A program made the position numbers and the translations under genes. DNA of 64,000 bases from Nageia nagi (Eukaryota; Pinophyta). Positions 32,218 to 45,500 of this stretch are shown one piece after another. The notes under the pieces were generated by a model. It did no database searches, was not told the origin of the DNA, and worked only from the letters and a program-made list of their open reading frames with translations. The stretch covers positions 154,938,001 to 155,002,000 of the forward strand of contig JBITNC010000001.1 of NCBI GenBank assembly GCA_050084985.1, read 5' to 3'. The first letter of the stretch is position 1. Each line of letters opens with the position of its first letter.

Positions 32218-35200
32218 ATTGGTGAACCTGACTTCCCTTCGACACATTGCATTTTTTGTAGAGTTTTTTTTTTATTGAAGATTCTAGTTTTTATTTGCTA
32301 AATTTTTGTTTCTCAAAAAATGTTATATTTAAAACATATTTAGTTTTGGTGAATTTGATTTTTTGAAGAAAACCCTAAATTTTGAAGGTCATTTTGTTCA
32401 ATTTGGTGAAGTCTGGCATTGCAAAATTTTGATCAAAACCATAGGTTATCATAGTAGACAACTTTTTTAGAGGCATTTAGATTTTTTCTATGCATTTTCA
32501 ATTGAAATTTCTTGAGGTTTTCAATTTTCAAATTATAATAGTTTGTATGTGCATTCCTAGTGCTCTAATGTTTGAATTACTTAAATATAGATATAATGTA
32601 ATATTAGATGCATTTAGAACACAAAACAATGAAACTTCAAAGGTAGATAAAAAAACATAAACATATAGAGATATCTCATGATGAAATTAATTATTCTTTA
32701 GACAATGTAAGTGTTAAAGTTAATACTAATGATAGTTCCATAAGTGATGATGTCTTAAATATTGCTAGTAATAATGATAACGTTATATATAAACCGTAAA
32801 ATCTAACCCAAGTGTAGGAAGAAGTTAATAACATTTTTTGAAAGAGATAAGCAACATAGTGCAATTGAGATCCATAACCCCCTAAAGATTGATGATACTC
32901 TGAACAATGTCGCTTCATGATGAAAAGATGTTGTAGATTTAAAGGATAATTAAGAAGAGCATTTAATTCTTGACCCACATATTTAGAGCTCAAATGTTCA
33001 AGTAACTATTCCCAAGTTCCATTTAATTATGAAAAGGAAAATAAGAAATTTGAAGTATATGAAGAGGTTTACAGTAATTTTGATGATTATTATGACTATG
33101 ATGATGATTACAATGAAATTGACCTAGTTGATATTAAGGAAATGAATGACAACATTGTTGATTAGAGAGATATATAGTGACTCGCAAAGCCAAAGTGAAT
33201 TATCAAATGTTGAACGAATGATTACTATAAGTATATTGCATAATGATACAATATATAATGACAAGTTTAAGGAGATGTCAGAAATTCAAAAGTACAATGT
33301 TCTTATTAAATGTGCTAAGTTTATTAGAAAACATAGAGATGAAAATCAGGTCCATTTTGTCTAGAAAATATAGAGAAAATAGAAGACAAACTAGGTATAC
33401 CTTTGGCAAGAGTGTTTAATAAAAAGGATTGGTTTGATGAAGAATTTAATATTTGAATAAGATAATGGTATGTATATAATGATTAAACATTATTAAACAT
33501 GATGAATAAGAAACAAAATAAAATCATTGATAAATTTGAACAATTAATGGAAACATTTAGAAAAGTGAAATTTGGACCATTTGAATGCTTAAAAGATAAA
33601 GATGAAAATGAAAACATAATAGAAGGAGGTATGATAAGATATGTGGAAATCAATGAAAAGAAGACAAATGTTGTTAAGAAATGGATTCTAAAAAAGAAAT
33701 ATCAATATCAAAATGTATAATTGACCATATGTCCTCTTGCATTTCATGTAGGGTAGGATTGAACTTTGGCATTCTAGTTGTATTGTTAGGTGTATAATCA
33801 TGCTAGTTGCATTTCATATTGCATACATTATTGTGTTGTGTGATAGTCCTTTGATCTTGGGGACTCTAAATAATTTAAGATCACAAGTAGTCAATTGTTC
33901 TTTAGGGACTCTAAAGAAGTCAAGGCACATAGTTTAGTTTTTTCAGATATTGCATAGTCATTATTTGCAGTTGCTTACTTGTGCATTTTTGCGAGTTATT
34001 GTAAATTGTTTATTTTTGGACAAAATTCAAAAAATTGTTTTTGATTTTTGTCAAAAAATGATCATAAATGTAAAATAATATAAAATGAGGTTTTTTTTAT
34101 TAGAAATAAAAGACGTGTTTTGCAAGGAGACCAAAAAAACACTAGTAGGAAAAAATTATCGTTTTGCTTGGGCAAGGAATGCAACACCGTCACTATGTTA
34201 TGAGCATCGTTGTTGTGTTTTGAGTAGTATCTCTAGAAAATTAAGTGATTGGGATGACTAAATATCGCAAAAATATGCAAAATAAAAAAATCACCTAAAA
34301 ATTCCTCCTAGATCAAAAGTTATGGTCATTTTAAATTTTAGGTTTGGTAAGCATAAAATAGGTCTATTGCTACCGCTAAATCAATCATTATTACTCAGAA
34401 TGTGATCAAGTCATCTGAGTTTTATTAACATTTATGATTTAAACTTTATGATACAACAAGAATGATCTTAATTAGATGTGTTCAACAAAAATTATGCTTG
34501 TTAGAATTTGGTAGACTTTTTTGACAATTTCAGGTTTACAAGGATTGATTATCATGAACCAAGAGGATAAAATGTGGAAAAGAGTGAACCAAATAATGAA
34601 ACTTTGAGGGTGAGCATGTTTTAGGTATGTGAATGTGTTTCTTTGATTAAATTTTAGGATTTCAAATAATTTGGATTTATTCTCAGAATGAGCTAAAACT
34701 TATTGAAAAAGTTGTCAAAAAAAAAAATGTAAAAGTTGCAAAAGTGAAAATGTTTCTTCCAAACCTTCAACTTAATTGAGAATAAGCTATGAATGAATGT
34801 TTTAGCCTTGACCATCAAATTTTTAAGTTAAGTTATTTTGATAGAAATCATGGAAATAGACATAATTTCAAGTTTTGTTGTCATTGAAGAAAATTGTCAA
34901 TTTGCAAGTTATATTAAATTAGCCATGACATGAGTTTTCATATGTGATACATTGAGGATTTTATGAGTTTGATGAGCTTAAGGATGTGATAAATTTTGTA
35001 TTCCATGATTCAAGTTTTTTTTAAGATGAATAAATATGGGATATTTAAATCTTGGCTTCATAAGTAAGTTGGGGGCAAATAGTTGATTAGTTTTGGCAGT
35101 TTTTAGTTGGGATTAGGGGCATGTCGAGCAATAATTTGAGTTGATCAAATTTAGTATTAGATGTTTTAGAGTTATATGATGTTAGTTTAGTGTGGAATTC

Positions 35201-36455
35201 AATCAGTATTTCAGATTTATAGTGAGATTTCAGTATGTAAGACTTTGCCTAAGGTAAGGGGCAAGTTTTTAAGGAATTTTTATGGAAAACTTTGGGCGCT
35301 GATGCTTAGAGTTAGGATAGTATTTTAGATGATCAATTTAGATTTCATATTTATAGTCTTAAAAATGATGTAAAGTTTAATTTTTTTGGTAGTTTTGTTG
35401 AGATTATTGAGCAGCATCACTCGTTATAGGATGTAATGTGATATTTTATTTTTTTATCTTAGTCCCATATCAGTGAACCTTGTCCAAAAATAGATTAGTT
35501 TTTCTAATATTTTAGAATTTCCTTTATGGTTCGAGACTTAAAAAATTCAAATTGACAAAGTTAAATCCCTATCTTCTTCTCTTCGTATTTAATGATGTTC
35601 TAGCCTTAATGATATTGTTGGGTGTTTTTTTTTCTTCATAATTTGATAGTAAAATGATGTTATGCCTTATCATATCTTGCTTATCATATAATATTTATCA
35701 TATCATGTTTATCATATCATATTTTTTTTTATATTATGACTTTCATATCATATTTGGCATATCATATAATGTTTCTCATAATAGTCTTATCATTGGCCTC
35801 TCTGTAAGAGAGAGACACTCTTATCAAGACCTCTTCGAAAGGTGGGCATGCTATTGATTTGATGTAAGTCCTCTTAAGTGGGGAGAACATATTTGATATA
35901 TTGACATTGGCTTATGGTTCAAGATATTATGCTCATCTTAATATATGTTATGTCTAGCTTTATTGTGATAATTGATAATTTAAAATGATTCTATATTTGA
36001 TCTGTTTTTGTGTTATACATGCATGCTTTATTTATTGTAACTAACTTTTTAGGAAAATTACAAACTATCCTAGCAATGTTGCTATGTTCCAAGCGATGTT
36101 GCTGCATTATAAGCATAAAAATTGGTCATTTCTGTAAAATATATTTTTTGTAACAATATGTGAAAAGGTGATTCATTTACTTGGATTTCTTATCATAAAT
36201 GTTACTTATCATGAATTTCATACCAAACTTATCTTTTATTAAGTACAATTCTTTACATATCATGCTTTATCAAATACATGTTCATATCATGCTTATCATG
36301 TTTTCAAAAGCACTTGTCATATCATATAAGGATTATCATACATTACTTGTTGTAGCTGTTAAATGATACTTATCACATATGTGGTTACTATATCTTATCA
36401 TGGTTATAATTGAATGGTTTAAACATTATGCTTATCACATCATGTGATTATGGCT

Positions 36456-36840
36456 CTTATCATTGGTCTCTTTATAAGGTAGGGACAACTTTATCAAAAT
36501 CTATGGAAACATGATGGCTTGGAGGTCCAAGTTGGTCATTTTCTTATCATTTGTTCCTCTATGAGGGAGGGACATTCTTATCACTTGATACCTCTATAGG
36601 AAAAAAATCATTCTTATCATAAATCCATGGAAACATGGTGGCTTGAGAAATCAAGTCAATCACTCTTATCACTTGGCACCTTTTTAAGGGAGGGTCATTC
36701 TTATCAAAATCCATGGAAACATGGCTTAAGAAACCAAGTTGATCACTTTTATCATTTGGCACCTTTATAAGGAAGGGCCATTCTTATCAAAATCCATAGC
36801 ATAATGGTGGCTTGGAAAACTATGTTGGTCACTAAATTGG
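36456..36840 (+). repeat. about 83 bp tandem array in element C
   Basis: Units run from CTTATCAxTTGGxACCT through AAGGGAGGG and ATTCTTATCAAAATCCATGG to AAGTTGGTCAC. Clear starts are at 36664 and 36747, with more diverged units before. A related single unit is near 35785. Confidence 0.7.
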
Positions 36841-36903
36841 TTATCTATTCTCATACTCTTAGTGGGTAAGCCACCAAGGATAAGTTTGGTTTCTTGTTTT
36901 CTA

Positions 36904-37180
36904 TGATTTAGGATAACTTTGTTATAAAGGTATACCAAAATCTTTAAAAATATAATAAGATTTGTATAATGCTATGCTTCAGGATATCTTTGTTATGAAG
37001 GTATGCCAAAATGTTTAAAACATTAATAAGATTTGTATAATGCTATGTTTTAAGATGTCTTTGGTATGCCAAAATATTTTAAAAGCTAATAAGATTTGTG
37101 AAGTTCTATATTTTAGGATATCTTTTTCAAGATATGCTAAGATCTTTTATGAGCTAATAAGTCTTATATGAGGCACAAAG
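36904..37180 (+). repeat. about 70 bp tandem array in element C
   Basis: Four units beginning TTTAGGATATCTTTG or variants at about 36904, 36980, 37049 and 37111, each with GGTATGCCAAAAT and TAATAAGATTTGT. The array is bracketed by two copies of GGTAAGCCACCAAGGATAAG (36861, 37227). Confidence 0.75.
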
Positions 37181-37284
37181 CCCTCATCCCTTATGGTGAG
37201 ACACTCTCTTCACATCATCTTGGTGGGTAAGCCACCAAGGATAAGTTTTTTTATCTTCTTCTCTTGTGATATGTGTATCATATG

Positions 37285-37754
37285 TGAGAGAATTAGCACT
37301 ACTTTAATCCTCAAGGTCCAAGACTAGGAAACTCAATCATACAACATTCACACAAGATAACACAAGTATAATGTGGTTCCTCCCTCCTTGGGAGTACATC
37401 CACAACTAGTATCCCAATTCTCAAGTATGCCCCTCTTACAACTATTCTCTTCCTCTCCTACACAAACTAGTAGAGTAATCTTACTCCAAAACTTAGATGT
37501 GTTACAAGAGGAGAGGCCCTCTATTTATAGCTTAAGAGCACCTCCCTAACCTCCCTTTAACCCAAGGGTAAGGTTAGGGTTACAATAAATGTGTGACCTA
37601 ACTTTAACCTACCAACTAACCCCATGGTTAGGTCAAAGTCCACACATAATAAAGAATTCAATTAATCCCTTAAGGTATCTACACATCCTTTAAGTGATTA
37701 ATTGAACTTACAAGGAGTTTAGATATTCACAATATTTCATTACAAATTCTAACA
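37285..37754 (-). repeat. copia B, 3' LTR
   Basis: 470 bp, starts TGAGAGAATTAGCACTAC, ends AATTCTAACA. Contains GGTAAGGTTAGGGTTAC and its near complement. Followed by polypurine tract CTCCCCCTTAA (37755-37765 on plus). Confidence 0.93.
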
Positions 37755-38235
37755 CTCCCCCTTAATGCAATATTGGGATAGAGCGTAGAAGAAAGAAGAG
37801 AGAGAGTAAGAGAGAGTTCTCCTCCATAGAGATACAAGTGGAGATGAGAACATTTACATATTTGAGAATCTTTTTGAGAACTAGTATGAGACTCACTACA
37901 TTACCATTTGAAAAAATGGTTTACAATACAATCATTAACCACAACTGGTTTCACTGTACATAGTAGTCGATCAACTTTAAGCTGACATGTGAGTCTCCAT
38001 GAGCTTGCTTTCATAAGGTGAGTAACCTGCATTTCTTAAGAAGATCCTGCATGCTACAAGCAACTTATGAACAAAATTAGTTAGATGCATATATATTCAA
38101 ATAAAAGAATCAAATAATGCCATCTTATAAATAACTGATTAATGGTGCACTATAAGTCATCACGAGATGCCAAGCCATCACTCATAGTCACCTATTGTAT
38201 ATAGACATGTGTTGATTATTAATAGAGCATAAAAA

Positions 38236-38625
38236 TTGTACGAGTTTCTCACGCAGAGCAAACTCACCATGGAGGTATAGAATGTACAACAAGTTCATCA
38301 TGCAGAGCGAACTTACCACGAAGGTATATTAATTATATGCTCAAAAAATTGTACGAGTTTCTCACGTAGAGCAAACTCACCATGGAGGTATAAAATGTAC
38401 AACAAGTTTGTCACGTAGAGCAAACTTACCATGGAGGTGTAAAATGTACAACAAGTTTGTCATGCAGAGCAAACTTACCATGGAGGTATAAATATGTACA
38501 ACAAGTTTGTCACGTAGAGCAAACTTACCACGGAGGTATAAAATAATCAACACTTTATAACAACAATTGTACAACAAGTTTGTCACGCAAAGCAAACTTA
38601 CCATGGAGGTATAGAATGTACAATC
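38236..38625 (-). repeat. seven-unit tandem array, copia B 3' region
   Basis: Units of about 48-49 bp with occasional spacers start at about 38236, 38284, 38349, 38397, 38446, 38495 and 38568. The core is GTACAACAAGTTTGTCACG then AGCAAACTTACCATGGAGG. The ORF at 38377-38604 is just this repeat translated. One such unit is present once in family A (about 50360-50395). Confidence 0.85.
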
Positions 38626-38732
38626 AAAAAAGGCCTCTTAGAGGTGAAGTTGTCATCACTAACAAAAGTTCAAACTTCACTCCCCCTTAAGGGCAACTTC
38701 ACCAACCCAAGAGAATCCCTAAGATTGCTGAA

Positions 38733-41700
38733 CTAAGCTTCAAGAAGGGGCTTGGTGAATAAATCAGCAGAGTTTTTAGTAGATGGACAATACTCCAAGT
38801 CTATGATGTCATCTATAACATTCTCCCTGATAAAATGGGCTTGGATTTCCACATGTTTGGTTCTCTGATGGAACACAAGATTCTTAGCTAAAGAGATAGC
38901 CGATTGATTGTCTGAAGAAATAAGAGATGGGCCATTATGCTTATACTCAATTTCATTCAGAAGATGCCTTAGCCAAATAGCTTCTTGGGCGACAACAGAC
39001 ATGGCTCGATATTTGGCTTTGATGGTAGAAAGAGTCACAGTAGGTTGCTTCTTGGAAGCCCAAGAGATAGCACCTGAACCAATGCTGAACACATATGCAG
39101 AGGTTGATTTTTTGTCATCTCTATCTCCCCCATAATCAAAATCTAAGAACCCTGAGAGAATAATTGAGGGCACTTTGGAATACTTAAGAGCAAGATCCTT
39201 TGTCCCTGCCACATACCTCAAGATTTGCTTAACAGCATTGAGGTGTTCAACATATGGTTTTTGCATGAATCGTGCCATTAGATTCACTGCAAAGGTAATA
39301 TCAGGTCAAGAGATAGTCAGATATAGAAGACTACCAATCAATTACCTATAAGTTGTAGCATCAGCCAACTAAGAATCTGAGCTTAATGATACAATGATTC
39401 TAGGAGAAATAGGTATTGCAGCATATCTACACTCCTCCATTCCAAACTTTTGCAAGATGTCTGATATATACTTAGATTAACTAAGATAAGTACAATCTTT
39501 ATGTTGGTATACTTGTATTCCAAGATAGTAATGCAATAGACCTAGATCAGTCATTTCAAATGTTGCCTTCAGTTTGGATATGCACTCTTGGATGATTTCA
39601 ATATTGGTGCCTGTTATGAGAAGATCATCCACATAAAGGAGAATTAAGACCATGTCTTTTCCTTGATTGAGTACATAGAGATCTAAGTCAGAGAAGCACT
39701 TGGAAAAACCAATATCTGCAAAGAATCTTGAAATTTTCTTGTACCATGCTCTAGGTGCTTGTTTAAATCCATACAAAGACTTCTTTAGCTTGCACACAAG
39801 AGACTCTTTTCCTTCTAGAATAAATCCTTCTGGTTGATTCATGTAGATTTATACATCTAAGTCACCATTGAGAAATGCACTCTTAACATCAAGTTGGAAA
39901 ACTTTCCATCCTTGAGCTACAAAAAGAACAAAGATTATCCTGATAGTAGGCATCTTGGCCACAGGAGAAAAGGTTTCCTCATAATCAATACCATATTTCT
40001 AAGTGAATCCTTTGGCCACTAACCTTTCTTTGTATTTTTCAACTTCTCCATCAGAATTGTACTTGACCTTGTATATCCATTTATTTCCAATCACATTTTT
40101 CTCATTGGGATAAGGAACCAAATCTCAAGTTTCATTTTTCATGAGTGCCTCACACTCAACTTTCATAGCTTCCATCCAACACTCTTGCTTGGAAGCTTCT
40201 TTGAATGTTGATGGCTCATTCATATTATCAACTTTGGAAAATAAGGATTTATTCAAGGTCATACTCCTTGTAATTCTCTGAGCTGGAGAATTTTGCTCTT
40301 GTGGTGACTTCCCTACATGATCATCCAACCAGTTAGGTGCAGGTGTAGAATCATCTAAATCAGACACCTTAGCATGAGAAGTCATATCCTCAAGAAGTTC
40401 ATTGAACTTGACATCCCTAGAAATAAAGACTATTTTATGGGATGAGGAGTAAAGCCTGTAACCTCTATGCTGATTATCATACCCCACAAAGATGCATTTT
40501 TCTGATATTTTGTCTAGCTTCTTTCTTTTCTCTGAGGTAATGAAGGCAAATGCATCACAACCAAAGACCCTGAAGTGTGAGATGTTAGGTTTCTTTCTTG
40601 TCCATGCTTCATACAGAGTTTTACCTTCAACTGCTTTAGTAGGACACCTATTTAGGGTGTGAATAGTAGTGTGAATGGCTTCTCCCCATAAGAAACTAGG
40701 AAGGTTACCCAACATGCATCTTGCCATTTCCATAATGGTGCAATTCTTCCTTTCAGTAACTCCATTTTGTTGAGGGGTGTAAGGGATTGTGAATTATCGC
40801 TTGATTCCATGTTTAACACAATAACCGTTAAACTCATTGCTATTATACTCACCCCCATTATCAGGTCTCAGCATTTTGATCTTAAAATCAGTTTGATTTT
40901 CAACAAGTGCCTTGAAGTCTTTAAACTTGTCAAAATTTTGATCCTTGTGCTCAAGTAGATAACCAAATGTCATCCTACTGAAGTCATCAATGAAGGTCAA
41001 AACATAAGAAGCTCCCCCTAGAGACTTAGTTTGAAATGGACCCATCAAATCTGAATGCACAAGCTAAAGAGGACGAGTAGCCCGAGTTGCCTTATCTTTT
41101 TCAAACTTTTGCCTATTCATCTTTCCTAGAATGCACCTTTCACAAAGACCAATTATGGGTGAAATATTAGGTAAACCTTCGACAAGTTCTTAATTTTTCA
41201 TATCTTGAATACTCTTATGGTTAAGGTGCCCTAATCGTTGATGCCAAAGATTACCTTTTGAACAAACATTTGCAGTAAGACAAATCTTTGAAGGTACTTG
41301 ATCCACAATATAAAGGTCATTCTTTACTGATCCTTTCATCAAAGTGGCAAGTCCTTTCTTAACACACTAGGAGTGTGAGGTAAACTCAAATGAGCATCCT
41401 TTCCTTGTAATCTGAATTATGGAGATAAGATTCATCCTTAGTTTAGGAACATAAAAGATATTATCAAGAGCCTTTCCATGAATCTTCACATTCCCTATTC
41501 CTTGAACATCAAGGACTGTATTATCACCTATCACAACTGTATCCTTTTTGTACTTATGAAAGTTTTCAAACTTATCCTTTTCATAACACATGTGATTAGT
41601 GCATCCTGAATCAACAATCCAATCATTTGAAATAGTTTGAGTCATTGAGTAGTAGGCAACAGTAGCAGCATGCTTGTTCTTCTTTTTATTATTGAAATTT

Positions 41701-42566
41701 CTCACATTTGCATTTCCCTTGCCTTTTTGAGCAAATTTCTTTTTACAACAATCATACTCTTTATGCCCAAAGATGCCACAATAGTTACAATTTCCATCAA
41801 ACTTTTCTTACGATGTTGGTTTGCTTGATCCAGCTTTGTCATTCCTTTGCTTGAAGTTGCCATGCTTCCTAATGGCAGATGAGGATTTGTTATCTTTGAA
41901 TTTATAATGTTTGAACGTCTTCTTGAAAGGAGTTTTGGTTGCTCCTAGAGCAATGCTATTATCCTTTGGAGAAAAGTTCAACATTTTCTTATTCAAAGTT
42001 TCCTCATGCTTCAGAAGGAGTCTAGAAAGGTTGTCAAAAGAGATGACATCTTCTTCATCATCGAGCCTAGTCTCCATAACTGTGACAAAGTTACTGAACT
42101 TTGTAGAGAGGCTTTGAAGAATGATGAATACCATGAACTCATCATTGATCCAATTGCACCCATAGCCAACCAGTTGTGTCCTGAGGTCAATGATTTTGTT
42201 CAAGTAGATAGAGGCACTTTCATCTTCACCTTGATGATATTGCAATAACTTTTGTAGAATGGTGAACCTCCTTGAAAATTTTGACCTAAGGTAAATTTTC
42301 TTCATTCTATCCCAAGCTTCTTTTGCTAATGTTGAAGAAGAGATCATGAGAAGGATGTCATCTAAAACTGCACGATAGATCATTGAAGTTGCTAACTCAT
42401 TCTTTGAGTTGTAGATTTCAAGGGCCTTCTCATCTGTAGGAGTGACCAAATCTTCATTTACTATCTACCATAGCTTCCTTGCTTGTAACTCAGCTCTCAT
42501 ACGAGGTTCCCATATGCCAAAGTTGGAACCATCGAGTATATGCTTGGGTATCAAGGTTTCAACCAT
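38733..42566 (-). pseudogene. copia gag-pol polyprotein, family B, 13 in-frame stops and no net frameshift
   Basis: Read on minus from ATG 42566-42564 to TAG 38735-38733: 1,278 codons in one frame. In order: gag (UBN2 type); canonical zinc knuckle C-x2-C-x4-H-x4-C (about 41780); protease DSGCTNH (about 41595-41612); integrase with zinc site, HSDLMGPF, DNGGEY and TERKN (all three acidic residues kept); reverse transcriptase with YVDDLL (about 39620); RNase H, whose TEAEY motif has become IKAKY, so its acidic residues are lost. Stops are at 42467, 41810, 41369, 41192, 41066, 40796, 40127, 40001, 39851, 39479, 39371, 39344 and 39308 (first base). Non-functional as read by the standard code. Confidence 0.92.
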
Positions 42567-45500
42567 TATCTGTACAAAAGTAAATATGCAATAAGAATGC
42601 AAATTTTTACAAGTTTCCATCTATACAAATCAAAAATAAGTAAACATGTCCCACATGTGCAAACCACGATCCGTAGAGGAATAAAGTTGGGGTTGTTTTC
42701 TTGTATAGAATTAGGCCTTCACCTGGATGCCCGCAAGGTGGAGCCCAGGTACTACTAGTCCTCAACTAGTTCACCTTGGCCAGTAATATACTCTCACAAG
42801 GAGAAGTACCAACTATTTTCCAAGGATCCGACGTATCTTGGACCGACCATTTTAATTATCTTGATTAAGGTTTTTAGTTTTCCTCCTAGGTTATCAGGAT
42901 AATCCCTAAATGGACGTGCGGACGTGTGGTATCACTACACACATGCCTATCCACCTAATAGATTTATGTACAATCCAATAGAGGTCTTAGGGGCAATTAA
43001 GATGGACTTACCACCACTTGGGTCTTCAGACTAAAAGGGCTCCAGTCTGCCCTATCCTCACCTCGTGGCTCCCCAAACAAGTCATGTTGTGGAAGAATAC
43101 ATGCAGATGTGTTCATTTTAGGGGTTACTTTCAATATTTGCATTTTGTAAGTATAAAGCAAATTGTGCAAAAATATAAAGTAAAGTAAAATTGCATCATC
43201 CATACAAGCTTAAAAAACCTTAAAAAGTCCAATGGGTTTTGTACTAACCCCTAAAGGACATTTTACATTTTGTATATTTTGCTCAATTCATTAAAGCACT
43301 TAATGAATTTAAAAAAGAACTAAGTCATACTTAGCATTAATCCATAACTTAAAAAATATGCATTGTTCCATGACTTAAAAAATTTAAGTAATAATCATGC
43401 ATCATGCATTATTTAACTTAAAATTTTAAGTCCTAAGCATGCTTTATTCCTCAAACAAGATAAAGATACATGCATCATAAGTCTAGCATGCAATATCTAG
43501 ATAAAGTTTACAAGATAAAGAGACATGCATCACAAGTCTAGCATGCAAGATCTAGATAAAGTTTAAGTAAAAATTATACCAATTCCCCCTTTTCACTTAA
43601 AGTTTTATCCCTAAAAAAAAACTTGTATGCTAAGACTTGTCTTATAAGTATGCATTTTAAGTAAAAAAATTCCCTTATTTACTTAAAAAGAATAGCATAC
43701 TTAGACTAAATTACTATGCTTAGAGAGAAAAAAATGCTAAGAGGTTAGCATTCTAGAAATTGCATGTGCACCTTAGTAAATTAAACATGCAATATTAAAA
43801 ATATTCTAAGCATTTTTTTAAAAATAAGCTAAGTTTAACTTAAAATAAGTTAAAAATATTCACCACTTACCAAGTCTCCAAGAATTAAATGGAAAAAGAA
43901 GGAGACCCATACCCCTACTTCATGCATATGTAATGCTTCTTCTACCAAAGCTTTTCCAAATAACAAAAAATACTCTAAGTCAAAAACAAATAAATGCTTT
44001 TGGTAAAAAGGTGATGGCTCCCTTCCCTTACCAAGAAGGAGAATACATTTGAATTTCATGTGCATGTAAGGAAGGTGAAAAGTAGTCAACAAAAAATTAA
44101 TACTCAAGGGGTTTGGTTGGGTCCTTAAGACTTAGGTGGTAAAAAAAAATCAAATCCCCTTTCTAGTTGGTAAAAACAAAATTAAATGCATGTTAGTACT
44201 TAAAAAATGACCCCCCCCCTTTTTCTTCTACCAAGAAGAGCATACATTGTTTTATGGAGGAGCATAGAAGGTAAAAAATGGTCAATATTAGAAATATTTT
44301 AAGTACTCTTAAGTGCATTAAATGGGAGTAATTGTCTTGTAAAATATTAAGTGCCTAAGAAGTATACGTTTGCTTTTGTAAGTGCATCATTTTTGCAAGT
44401 GGTCAACAAGAACTTAATGCTTCTAAGTGCATTAAAGAAGACAAAGAAGACTTGCAAAGAGTTGGCAGCCATCAACCTTGACCATGGGAAGGAGGAGAAC
44501 CTTCATGGAGGCACTATAGGATAGCCTATGGAGGTGATGGTGGCCATGCTTAGAAGAGTATATGGTGAAGGAGGAAGAAGAGGCTTGCGCAGGAGGCTAG
44601 CGATAGAGAGGAGGAGCGTAAGAGGAGAGGGAGGAGAGTGCAAAACTATAGAGCAGAGAGAGGAGGAGACTGCTGCACATGAGGGAGACATGGAGAAGGA
44701 GGCTACGAGGGCATGCAGGCCAAACAATTCATAGAGCTTTCTTTATGTTTTGTACATATCCTATGAGCATTGTTTTACATGCAACGTGCATCGAACAATT
44801 TGCATGGATATCTTGCAATCATGATAGGCCATGAAACTATGTTTGCACTATGCACTGCATCAAAAAAAAGTTAGGGAAGACTATGGTCATTACCAAGGAG
44901 AGGAGGTGACCAAGCATCGGTGGCTAGGGAGGAGGAGACTACTATGCACAGGTGTGTTTCCTTCGAGACATTGTAGTCCATGAAACAGTGTCTACATCTT
45001 GATGAGGCATTTTGTCAGACCCTACATGATGGGGCATTTTGTCAAACAATTTTATAGACCCTTTGTGGAGGGAGAAGGCAGTCCATGAAACGGTGTCTGC
45101 AGTCCATGAAATAGTGTATATCCTTCAAGACATTATAGTCCATGAAATGGTGTCTACATATTGAAGAGGCATTTTGTTAGACCCTTCATGACTGCATGAT
45201 GAGGCATTTTGTCAAACAATTTGTGAGCAGGGATTGAAGGTAAGGCAGCGCCACTGCCTACAGAGGAGAGGAGGAGAGGTCGTGAGGGAGGAGGCTGTAG
45301 GTGGTCAAGGAGGAGGAGCTAATGTGCAGAGCAAGGGTGGTCAGCAATGATAAGAGACCACCACTGGATGACTCACCACCTCCACGTGGCCCTTCTCTTA
45401 TTAATTTGACCCCCCAAATTTTTAATTTAACAAAATCTTCCTTATATGTAAAAACTATGTAAATATTTGAACATAAAGTAAATTTCTCCACTTTTTATTT

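Larger units (their letters stand above)
32218..37279 (+). other. element C internal region, left of copia B
   Basis: AT-rich. A few short plus-strand ORFs cluster at 33010-33720: one ends in an acidic Asp/Tyr-rich run, and 33499-33720 gives a Lys/Glu-rich 73-residue peptide. None matches a family I know; they may be gag debris. From 33720 to 35640 nothing is recognised. Tandem arrays fill 35650-37180. Confidence 0.5.

Noticed and set aside
36104-36310. TATCAT-rich stretches considered as CRISPR-like or satellite arrays
   Set aside because: Irregular simple sequence with no constant repeat and spacer; eukaryotic context.
38377-38604. ORF encoding a repeated GKFALRDKLVVH-type peptide
   Set aside because: It is the 48-49 bp tandem array translated on one strand; stops and frame changes at array spacers make a repeat protein unlikely.
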